64,000 nucleotides of DNA from Cycas panzhihuaensis (lineage: Eukaryota; Cycadophyta). Within the stretch, counting starts at the first letter, position 1; each line of letters begins with the position of its first letter. The stretch covers positions 125,991,741 through 126,055,740 of the forward strand of contig CM041465.1 of NCBI GenBank assembly GCA_023213395.1, in the 5' to 3' direction. The notes beneath the pieces were generated by a model, which saw nothing but the letters and a program-made list of their open reading frames with translations, had not been told where the DNA came from and did no database searches. Position numbers and translations under genes: made by a program. This document shows positions 35,850-45,325 of the stretch, one piece after another.

Positions 35850-37300
35850 ACTAGGAAAAGATGTGGAATTAGGAGTAGAAGAGGTGGAGGCTTCATCTTC
35901 ACTACTACATTTTTCCTTCCCTTTATGTTTTTATTCTTCTTCTATAGATACAACCATTTGATCATCTTCTCTTGTTTCTTGAAACAATACATCTCTACTT
36001 ATAACAATTTTTTTGTCAGTGAGATTCCAAAGCCTATAAGCTTTTGATGTTAAGTTGTAACCTACTAGAATACATTTTGTACTCTTATCATCAAGTTTAT
36101 GCCTTTTTTCTTTAGGCACATGAACATAAGCAATACATCCAAATATTCTAAGATGTACAGCAGTAGATTTCACATTAGTTTAAGCTTCTTCTGGAGTTAT
36201 GTTTCTAACTACTTTTGTTGGACTAATGTTTAACAAATACACAGCAGTGTTAACTACTTCACCCCAAAGTCCTTTTGGAACATCGTTTTCCTTTATCATG
36301 CATCGAGCCATTTCAAGAATGGTTCGATTCTTTCGCTCTACAACACCATTCTGTTGTGGAGTATATGTCGTTGTAAGCTGATGCTATATCCCATATTCTT
36401 TGCAAAAGTTGATGAATTCAATGGATAAGTACTCACCTCTGCTGTCACTTCTCAAGATTTTTATCCTTTTATTGGATTTGTTTTCAACTTCAGCCTTGAA
36501 TTCTTTGAACTTTGCAAAAGCATCAGATTTATTCTTGATGAGGTAAACCCAACACTTTCTTGTAAGATCATCAATAAAGGTGATGAAGTATTGTGCTCCA
36601 CCATATGAGTGTGGTAAGATCAGTCCACATAAGTCAGAATGTACCAATTCTAACTTCTCCTTTGCTCTCCATCTTGATTTCTGGAATGGTTCTTTATGCT
36701 GCTTTCCAAGTGCACAAGCTTCACACACCTTGTCAGTTTTCTTGATTGAAGGTAAATCACTTACCATATTCAATCTATGCATGAGCTGAAGACTGGTATA
36801 ATTCAAATGACCAAATCAGTCATTCCATAAAGTGGTATCTAAATCTTTAGTTATGAGACTAAGCTCATAGGTGCCAGAGAATTTATAAACTCCATTCTCA
36901 TGCACACCTTGAGCTATTACAACATTATCCTTTTTCATCAAACACTTTAACTTATCAAATTCTACCTTAATGTCTTGTTAAGCTATGCAACTGACTGATA
37001 ATAGGTTGTGCTTGAAGGAAGGTACAAATAGCACATTCAAAACCTTAAAGGTTCCATAGTTTGGTTGTTGAATACAAATAGTGCCACAACCAACTACCTA
37101 ATGTTGACTATTATCTCCAAGTACAATGGGAGGAATATTGCATTCCTTCAAGTCTTCAAACCAATCTTTTTGAAATGAAATATGCTTTGAAGATCTAGAA
37201 TCCACATACCACTCACATGTATTATGACTTGTAGTATTGAATACAAAGACTTTGTCATTTTCTTTTGTTGACAAAGCATTTGTAGTTTTCTTCATATCGG
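35850..37300 (-). pseudogene. Copia D protease and integrase, lightly decayed
   Basis: Protease is WYVDSRSSKHIS near 37207-37172 (catalytic D-S-G changed to D-S-R, as in the family B/A pol). The pre-integrase block contains MNYTSLQLMHRL (36806 on), CEACALGKQHKEPF near 36730, and the integrase core has FITFIDDLTRKCWVY and RSDSRGEYLS, the second D block. The third block (QQNGVVERKN type) can be read near 36360-36330. The 36173-35931 frame is the conserved post-integrase part (LRIFGCIAYVHVPKEKRHKL, then a VGYN and RDVLF motif). Confidence 0.87.
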
Positions 37301-38074
37301 CCTTCTTCTTCCAACATTGTGCTTCAAGATGTCCTTTTTTGTTGCAATATTTGCAAGTGACATCTTTTTTTGGTTTTTGAGTGTTGAAGTTGCTTGCTTG
37401 AGGTGGATGTTTTGGAACATGATTTGTGGGCTTTTTCTTAAATTTTGAGGCAAGTACCATTGAGCTACTTCCTCCTTCATAAAAACCCATTCGTTGTTCC
37501 TCTTGCAACAATAGACCACTCAACTCCTTAAATGTTAGAGCTTGAGGTCTACTTGTGAGACATATACTTGTTACAAAAATATAAAAACCTGCATGCAAGC
37601 TATTCAAAGTAATACTAACAAATTCTCTATCTTGGATGTCTTCACCAACTGCAATAAGTTGTTCCTTGATTTCTTTCAACTTTTGCAAGTGTGAAGTGAT
37701 AAAGTCATTATTTGTCATTTTACATTAATAGAGAAGATTCCTTAAATACAAGACTCTTGTTTCATTTTTCGTTTCAAACATATCCTTGAGAGTCTTCCAA
37801 GCCTCCGATGCAAGTGTTTTTCCTTGTAGGTGAGTGATTAGCTCATCAGCAACTGATAGATTAATGATTGCCAATGCCTTTTGGTTTCTGTTAAGCCAAG
37901 CCGCCTCCTCAATCTCATCAACCGGATCAGGTTTCTTATCCTTTTCTTCTACAACCTTAAAAGCCTTTGTAAGGCTAAAATATTAGAAATTTTAAATTTC
38001 TAAATTACATAATTTTTGCCATCAAGTTTTTGAGAATCTGGCAATATATAACCTCCAATATTGACTGAAGTCAT
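37098..38074 (-). pseudogene. Copia D gag with zinc knuckle
   Basis: The likely start is the ATG at 38074 on the minus strand (MTSVNIGGYILPDSQKLDG). The first half runs to a stop or shift near 37725, then the open frame 37718-37098 carries HLQKLKEIKEQLIAVGEDI and a zinc knuckle CKYCNKKGHLEAQC (about 37350-37310). The N-terminus closely resembles the K gag at 50033 (MSSVNI, KL-NNKNYVIWKFKI), so D and K are related families. From 38075 to 38825 lies its leader, which is GC-rich around 38400-38560. Confidence 0.85.
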
Positions 38075-38825
38075 TATGACTTGTGATTAAAAAATACTAC
38101 CGCAAGTGTGAGTTTAAATTTTACTCAGTGATCGCCAGGTAGTTTTACAAAATAAGTCTAAATGGAGGAGTATTGAGATTGATAAAAAGAACAATTTTGC
38201 TTTAAATAATAGTCTTTCACAAAATAGTGAAAAATATTTCACTTTCTAATCTCTAAGATTGAAAAAAACTTTAATCCATTAAAGAATATTCTCAATAAAG
38301 ACTAAATGTCTTAAGACTATGATTCTTAATATAAATTTATTAAGGAATATTCTTTTAGAATATTCTAATGTTTATAAAAATTATAAACATTAGGTTAAAA
38401 AAGGTTGTCCCGTTGACCCTCCGTTTTGACTTGGCGGTGGCTCCGTGATCGGGCGGACGTCTCTGCAGAGCACATCTGTGCCGCAGTGCAAGCAGCGTCT
38501 CTCTAACCACAGCATTGCGTCCTCCTTGAAACGTCTTGACTTGTCAGAAGAGCAAATAGAAAGGCAGCACGTTTACTTCTCTTAGCAAAGTCTGAGACCA
38601 CAAACTGTAGGGTGGCTCTAAGAACAGAGGAAGAAAAGCAGTGCCTGATTACTTTGTTCTCATAGAACTTATACAAAGAGAATAAGCTCTGTATAAAGTA
38701 TTAAAAAAAAATCTCAGCAACTTAACAGTTGTAAGAAGAGGAGGGCATGTTCTTCTCAACATAGAACCTTGTTCTAATATGGAAAAAATCAAAGACACAC
38801 ATGGTTGAACACAAGTGTTAAGAAT

Positions 38826-38837
38826 GCTCTAATACCA
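38826..38837 (-). promoter_or_regulatory. Primer-binding site of copia D
   Basis: On the minus strand TGGTATTAGAGC directly adjoins the 5' LTR; one mismatch to the initiator-Met site. Confidence 0.9.
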
Positions 38838-39209
38838 TGTTAGAATGAGAGGATATAAGTTAATCTTACAACATAAAATCACATGCAACAAACAAGAGGT
38901 GATGATACGTCAACAAGACTAAACTCTCCAAAATTCTCATTAGAAAATCTCAATGATACAAGTGCATATTTATAAGTTTACATCATAGCTAAACATAGGA
39001 GTTGGTTCAACAAACTCCCAACGTCCTTTTTATTTTGGTGTGCTCAAACTACCTCATAAATAGTTGAGCATCTTTGACTTCTAGAAGTTTGACTAGGAAT
39101 CTTCTCTCACTAGAATATTCTAGTATAGAATATTCCATGTGAGAACTTATTCTAATGAACCTAAAATGAACTTAAATGAAAGCAAATGCAATGTGCATTA
39201 TTTCTAACA
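38838..39209 (-). repeat. 5' LTR of copia D (372 bp)
   Basis: On the minus strand it starts TGTTAGAAATAATGC and ends CTCATTCTAACA. Both ends are intact. It fixes the true length of the LTR against the shortened 3' copy. Confidence 0.92.
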
Positions 39210-39593
39210 AATAACACTCAGCATTATACATTAACAACTCTTCCACTGAACATCTAGACTGATCATAATGCATTTCCCGTACAGATCACACTATTTGTAA
39301 GCTAAATAATCCATAGGCTTCAAACTCTTATGATCTTGTTGTTGCAATCTTCGTCTAAGATGTGTGCACTCTAATGCACCAAAGAAAACAAATGGAAGGA
39401 TTTTGACTTGGTCCAAACACACAATATGAGGAAAAAATATGCCATGAACAGTCACAAAAAGGGTACCCATACCTGTCCACTAAAGCTTCTGCCATCAAAC
39501 CATGGGAGGCAAACATTAATCTACACCAACCTCAATGTGATTTAATATGATCTATTTTGGGAAACTTTATATGAAACATAGCCAAACGTCAAA

Positions 39594-39600
<7 letters not shown>
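39210..39600 (-). repeat. C2 internal sequence, matching C1 13012-13340 and 11907-11955
   Basis: On the minus strand it follows C1, but joins 11955 directly to about 13013, so 1.05 kb present in C1 is absent. No coding function is visible. Confidence 0.7.
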
Positions 39601-39635
<35 letters not shown>

Positions 39636-41022
39636 CATATTATCCACGGGTGATAAAAAAAGACGACGGTGCAGTTATAAAAACAACGACGTCCATGGCG
39701 GGATATTCACAATGCAGTTGATCCCAAGCGATATCAGAAACGGCGGCCCGATATGGTTATCGTGCAATTATGACTATTCACGGTTAAAGATGGGTAACTC
39801 AATATTGATAAATGGTAGCTCCATCATGGGCAAAGGGCAAACTGCATAACAGGCGATTGCGAAAGATATTATCAAACGCCATATAGCATTTGGCTTATTG
39901 AAATATTCACGGTTATGAAAACCTCATGTGAATAAATGTTATCAATATGGCGAATATATTTTCAATGATCTGCATATATACATGTCACAAGGCGGCCTTC
40001 ATTAACCATTTGACGCTCAAATACATACATGAGGGCATAAAATATATCAATGGTGGTTCAAAAATTGATCATGTCAGTCAATATATCGAACAGCGAATAT
40101 GCGATATGAGCGAACTAATAAAAATAATAGTCAAGCAAATCAAACAACAACCTTCATCACGCGGTCTGCAAATATCCCAGAGGTACAATCTCCATATGTA
40201 GGGTGATATACACATCATGGGTGGTATTATACAGATGGCAGCACACACATCATGCATAGCCGAGGCGTACGCAAGTCGGCCGATACTAAACCGTGATTTC
40301 AAAAAATCAAACACGAGATTAATATATCTTTTAAATGTTTGATAGAGTAGAGATGATATTGCACAACTAGGGTAATTTCATCATGCAAACGATGGGAAAT
40401 CAAGATAATTATTATAGACAGCTGGCAGCTATAAATCTGTGGCTAAATATATATATATACGTAGACCATAATAAAGGGTAAGCAATCTCATCAAATATGA
40501 TGGGGATCACAATCATATCATATGCGACAGAAAATATTATAATTCTGTAGTCACTGATATATAAATAGGCAGAAAAAGTATATATATTTAAACAGCAAAT
40601 ATCAATGGGTGATTAATATATTGAGCATACCTTAAAAGTATTGACCATAATATCATTTCACAGCTCTGTAATAGCCTATTAAGGTTCCTGCACTCTTCCA
40701 CCAACAACAAAGGGTTGGCAATCGACTATAGGGCATCCAAACTCAGTGGCATCATTAAACAGGAATCTAGCACCTTCAACAAGCTCATACGATATTCACA
40801 TGGCTGGCAACAGATTTAAAACTCATCCACACACCTCCATATAGCTTAGAGTACCTGCAAATAATGGATAGAAGGCTCTCAGGATCCACCAATGATCACA
40901 TGCACCACTATGGCTATTTTGCAAGGTTATCAAGCACGCCAATCTACTAAGGGCAAGCCAACATGACCTGGCACCATCGATTGGACCTTTGACAATGTTC
41001 ATTTGCCTGTGCACAACCTACA
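39601..41022 (-). other. C2 leader region, CpG-retaining, unassigned
   Basis: A TA run (39597-39635) separates it from the part shared with C1. From 39636 to about 40330 the sequence keeps many CG dinucleotides (for example around 39660-39750, 40080-40120 and 40255-40300), unlike the CpG-poor repeats around it. Only short open frames occur (39547-39849 plus, 40314-40078 minus, 41014-40823 minus), none recognised. It has no match in C1. Confidence 0.45.
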
Positions 41023-41023
41023 T

Positions 41024-41035
41024 GCTTTGATACCA
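41024..41035 (-). promoter_or_regulatory. Primer-binding site of C2
   Basis: On the minus strand TGGTATCAAAGC directly adjoins LTR C; one mismatch to the initiator-Met site. It shows that 41036-41361 is the 5' LTR. Confidence 0.9.
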
Positions 41036-41361
41036 TGTTAGAAAATGAAAATGAAGTAAACAAGATCAACAAGATCTTTTACATCAGGCAGATATCAAGC
41101 AGAGATAGATCTCATGGGACACCAGATTATTGTGGGAAACCCTTACGGGTGAAAACCCACAAATGAATGATGATCACATTATGACAAACTGATGTATTAC
41201 AAAAGTAGACTTTGATCTATATTTATAAGGATCTAAGGTGCCAAATATAATTACAATTACATCCACCGTTTCACTACACTCAAGAATATACCTCCACATA
41301 ATTAGGCATAAAAATAGGGAGGCCCACTTTATATTAGGTGGTATGGTCATATTTTCTAACA
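41036..41361 (-). repeat. 5' LTR of C2 (326 bp)
   Basis: On the minus strand it starts TGTTAGAAAATATGACC and ends CATTTTCTAACA, giving perfect ten-base inverted ends TGTTAGAAAA/TTTTCTAACA. Confidence 0.92.
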
Positions 41362-41550
41362 AATTATAACAGAAAACTATGTAAATAAGTCACTATAATG
41401 TATGTACATAACAAAAAGTTACTATAAAAAATTTTCGGCATCTTACTTTTAGTTATGGCCATGTAATAATATATCAATACATAGACTTCACATAATAATC
41501 GAGATAAGTTATTATAATATTTATTTTTTGTTCATGATGACATGGCACCT
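41362..41550 (-). repeat. Repeat H, 5' flank of C2
   Basis: The reverse complement matches 21660-21840. Together with 31907-32721 it reconstitutes the H sequence seen uninterrupted at 21660-22130. From 41551 to 41804 nothing is recognised. Confidence 0.75.
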
Positions 41551-41804
41551 CATCATCTCTATTTCAAACCTAATCTTGAACATCCATTTCTCTTAACTTC
41601 GCACTTCTCCTACCCTTCATCCACCATGCCTTCATAATGCCTCTTAGTCTAACCTTTAATACATATTATTTGCATTTAAAATCACATTTAACCTAACCCC
41701 CCATGTATTTCTCTCATACAAACATCCTCCTTTATCTTCTCCATAATCTAGATTTTACCCCTTACATGTTGTCTTATATATTTCATGTTCATCATGTGTA
41801 TCTA

Positions 41805-42409
41805 TCATGAGGACAGCATGCAAGGAAAAGATTCTATCTTACATGCACCAACCGAAAAATAAGAAAGAGTGAAAGAAAAAGTCCAAAGAATAGAGAGAGT
41901 TATTTTACTTCGAATTCTATTCTATTCCATTCAAATCTACCAAAAGATAGTTTAAAATTACATTTATATAAATAAAAGTAAGAAGTATAAAAACTTCTAA
42001 CCCTAACCCTAAAAACTCTTCAATTATATAAAATACTATATTATTCCATGTTTCTAAGTTAATTCCTACTAGAAAACACTAGACCACTAAAGGTCATTAC
42101 ATAAAAGTGAAAACTAGTATAAAATTAACTATTATTTTCAAATATACAAAATAAATATTAATTTTTAGGTATTTTCAAAGCATTCTTTGGGTAGGCAAAC
42201 TTTGGGCCCATGATGGGCTTTTCGCCCGTGTTAGGCTATTTTCACTTTTTCTTCTTGAATAGACCTTCGATTTGGTGCTAGAAGGAGTGAATTTTGACTA
42301 CCAAGTCAAAAGTCACGCTTAAATTAATAGACCCTAAAATTTAGAGTAAAATAACTAAAAAGTAAAAAATAAATGGAGTTATGATAAAGGTCTAGATGCT
42401 CCTACATCA
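41805..42409 (-). repeat. LTR of gypsy F on the minus strand (605 bp), 3' LTR
   Basis: On the minus strand it starts TGATGTAGGAGC after the purine tract CCTAGGGAGAA and ends CTCATGA. It matches 22555-23160. The next five bases on that strand, TAGAT, differ by one from TGGAT before 22555. Confidence 0.85.
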
Positions 42410-42582
42410 TTCTCCCTAGGTTGAAAAGTATTCTTTCCCTGCAAATTATTATGATAAATTTCTTTCCATTTGTCAAAATTCAACTGCTTTAGTTCTTCTT
42501 CGATTATATAGGTGTTATATGCTTGTGGTAGACCTTTTCATTATCTTCATATCTAATATCTTCTCAATTTCTTCTTGCTTCT
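42410..42582 (-). pseudogene. C-terminal end of gypsy pol, minus strand
   Basis: It lies between the purine tract of LTR F and a join with copia E2 at about 42583. On the minus strand the codons are rich in Glu, Lys and Asn, as at the end of gypsy integrases, but no motif is decisive. It would complete the integrase that stops at 31912 if the block between were turned round. Confidence 0.5.
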
Positions 42583-44473
42583 TCGTTGATGTATTTTTCT
42601 TGGAAAAGAAAAAATTTTCTATTCTTTTGTGTTACTTCAATTCCCAAGTAATATTTCATCAAACTGAGGTCAAACAATTTAAACATTTTACCAAGGTCCT
42701 TTTTTAATTGGCTTATTGCCTATTCACTATTACCCATTACTAGCATATCATCCACAAAGATTATGAGATAAGTGACTTTGTCCTTTTAGCGCTTGATGAA
42801 TAGTGTTGTATCAATATCTTAGTAGTCACAAACCTCATATCTAAGTTACCTAATTCTTTCAGACAACTTAGTAAACCAAATATGAGGAACTTATTTAAGG
42901 CCATACAAGGACTCTCTGAGCCCACAAACCTTATGCTCTTGACATTCAATCTCGTATCCTTCTGTCTAAACTATGTAAATTTCTTCTTCAAAATCCCCAT
43001 TAAGAAACATGGTCTTAATATCGAGATGGTGGATTTTCCAACCATATTGAGCATCCAAGGCCATAAGAGTTCTAATTGTAGGCCACTTAGTTGTAGGTGC
43101 AAAGACTTCAATGTAGTTAATACCTTCCCTTTATATGAATCCTTTAACTACCAACCTCACCCTATGTTTTTCAAGGGTGTCGTCTAATCTATATTTATTT
43201 TTGAACATGCATTTATTTTAAACTACCTTTCTTCCATGTGGTAGATCAACGAACTCCCATATACTATTTTTTATGAGAGATTGGTATTATTCATTTATTG
43301 TATTTCTCCAAATTATATGTTTTACAACTTCTTGGTATGAGAGAGGTTCTTCATTAAGAGTAAGGTGCAGTTCTACCAGTTTAAGCTTAGTATATAATGG
43401 TTCTTGCACCCTTGCTCTATGGGCACTTCGAGTGCTAGTTTTGCCCACCTCATCTGGTCGTATATCCTTATTGAGCTGGCAGGCTTCATAAGATCCTTGA
43501 ATTGGGAATAAGGTCCTCATTTCCTCAACTTCTTAGTTCTTATCATTAAAATGATCATTTTGTGAGGAGGATATTGATGTGCCTCACGAAGATAGTCCTT
43601 CTACCACTGTTTTTCCTTTGCCAATTAAAGGTGGAGAGGATGATTCTTCTATAATGAATTTGCCTTTATCAACTCTACTATCTTCAAAGGATGGTGTTAA
43701 ATGTACACTCATCGGTTTAGAGTCACAACTTATATCCTCAGAGGCTCTATTGTCAACTTTCAATATTTGGAGTAATTTATGTGTGTCCTCCCCCTAAATT
43801 TTAGAATTTGAACATCATACTTAATAACATCATTGTGGCAGCGTGAGGGTATTTTGGAGTCTATTCTAAGCAATTGATCCTCTATCTCTACAAAGACAAA
43901 ATCTCTAGTAATGATGATTTTTCATTGTAAAGGTATAAAGACCTTATACCCTTTCTTGTCCATAGGGTATCCGATAAATATATCTTTAAGTGCCCTTGGC
44001 TGAAGTTTATTTTGATCTGCATCCAGAATATGGGCATAGCATGTAGAGCCAAAAATTTTAAAGTAGTGAACAATGGGTGCTTGTCTTGACCACTTTTCAT
44101 TAGGTGATTATCCTTCCTTTGGTGGGCTAATAATATTGATGCAAAAATGACTGTCTAGATCGCTTTAGCTCATAGGTAAGTAGGTACATTTTTGTATATT
44201 AACATAGCTCTAACTATGTTCATGATTGTCCTATTCATATGCTCGGTAACCCTGTTTTGTTATGGGGTACCTACTACTATTGTTTAATGTTTGATTCCAT
44301 TGTCTCAAAGGTAGCTTTCAAACTCATGTGAGGTATATTTGCCACCATTATCAATTCAAAGATATTTGAGTTGATAACGTGACTCTTTTTCAGTGCAGGC
44401 TTTGAATTCATTAAATACATGGAAGGCTTCATCTTTCTTGTGTAGAAAAGCTACCCATACTTTCCTAATGAAA
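42583..44473 (-). pseudogene. Copia E2 fragment: RT to integrase, minus strand
   Basis: It matches E1 from 26048 to about 27945, covering the RT active box (near 42750-42730), RT start, Ser-rich linker (43797-43520) and post-integrase part (44100-43888), and ends inside the integrase core. Both ends are broken: at 42583 by the F end and at 44473 by gypsy F3 RT. No LTR remains. Confidence 0.88.
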
Positions 44474-45325
44474 TGGATGAGGAGAAGATCATGGTAATTA
44501 TTGTTTGGCCAACACCTAAAACTATGACAGAGGTAAGAAGTTTTCATGGTTTGACTCAATTTTATAGAAAGTTTATTAGAAATTTTAGTGCGATTGTTGA
44601 ACCCTTAACAGACTGTATGAAGGGTAAGGAGTTGACATGGATTAGGGAAGCAAAGAATAGCTTATAACTCTTAAAGAAATAGGAAGTTGAGGCACTAGTC
44701 CTCACACTACTAAATTTTAAAAAAGTATTTGAGGTTGATTTTGGTGCATCACATATTGTAATTAGAGTAATGCTTAGTCAAGAAGAAAGACCTATAACAT
44801 TTTATAGTGAGAAGCTTAACGAGGTAAGAAGAAGGTATTCATCCCATGACTTAGAATTTTATGCAATTATCCAATCTTTAAGGCAATAGAGGCATTACGT
44901 CATACTTAAGGAATTTGTCATATTCAGTGATCACTAAGCCTTGAGGTATGTAAATACCAAAAAGAAATTAAATGCTGGGCTTGTTAAGTGGGTATCTTAT
45001 CTCCAAAGCTTTACAATTATTTTGAAGAATGAATCACGCAAATAGAATCATGTTGCTAATATATTTAGTAAGGGAGTGGAATTATCTACCACCATGACAA
45101 ATAAGGTGATATTATTTGAAGCTATTAAGAATTTGTATGACTAAGACGTTGACTTTGGAATAATTTCTAAGCACTACAAGAATCCTCTAATTAAGGGGGG
45201 CAGTTCTTCCTATGATGATTACGTTCTGTAGGATGGCTACTTATTTAAGAATAGATAATTTTACATCTTAGTGGGCTCCATGAGAGAGAACATCATATGA
45301 GATTTGCATATTGGAGGTCTTGGCA
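44474..45325 (+). pseudogene. Gypsy F3 fragment: RT end, RNase H, start of integrase
   Basis: It matches F from 30638 to about 31485: MDEEKI at the join, VRSFHGLTQFYRKFIRNFSA, RNase H (VDFGASH near 44733, KLNEVRRRYSSHDLEFYAI near 44815), and the integrase zinc region. About 11 percent of bases differ over the first 178. The frame is broken at 45326 and resumes at 49046-49140. Confidence 0.85.

Larger units (their letters stand above)
33819..39209 (-). mobile_element. Copia element D, minus strand, nested in C2
   Basis: LTRs at 33820-34185 (3') and 38838-39209 (5') flank a complete gag-protease-integrase-RT-RNase H order on the minus strand. A direct repeat of 26 bp (33793-33818 and 39209-39234) borders the element; C1 has the same sequence once at 13325-13350 in the opposite direction, so it is a true duplication of the target. 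The outer end of the 3' LTR lacks its last six bases (TGTTAG on the plus strand), with one extra T at the join. Confidence 0.9.
32722..41361 (-). mobile_element. Copia relative C2, minus strand, with copia D nested inside
   Basis: LTRs at 41036-41361 (5') and 32722-33010 (3') and a primer site at 41024-41035 define the element on the minus strand. Flanking bases GATTA (left) and AATTA (right) are a near-match target-site pair. Without the D insertion it would be about 3.2 kb, with only RT and RNase H remnants. Its flanks are repeat H on both sides, the same site occupied by C1. Confidence 0.85.

Noticed and set aside
36199-36789. Plus-strand frames within copia D and others of the kind in E1/E2 (26346-26651, 42882-43187)
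   Set aside because: Antisense shadows of copia pol; the minus-strand frames carry the integrase and RT motifs.
39547-39849. 100-codon plus-strand frame with Ile-Tyr repeat
   Set aside because: It starts in C2 antisense sequence, runs through a TA repeat and ends in unassigned leader; no domain.
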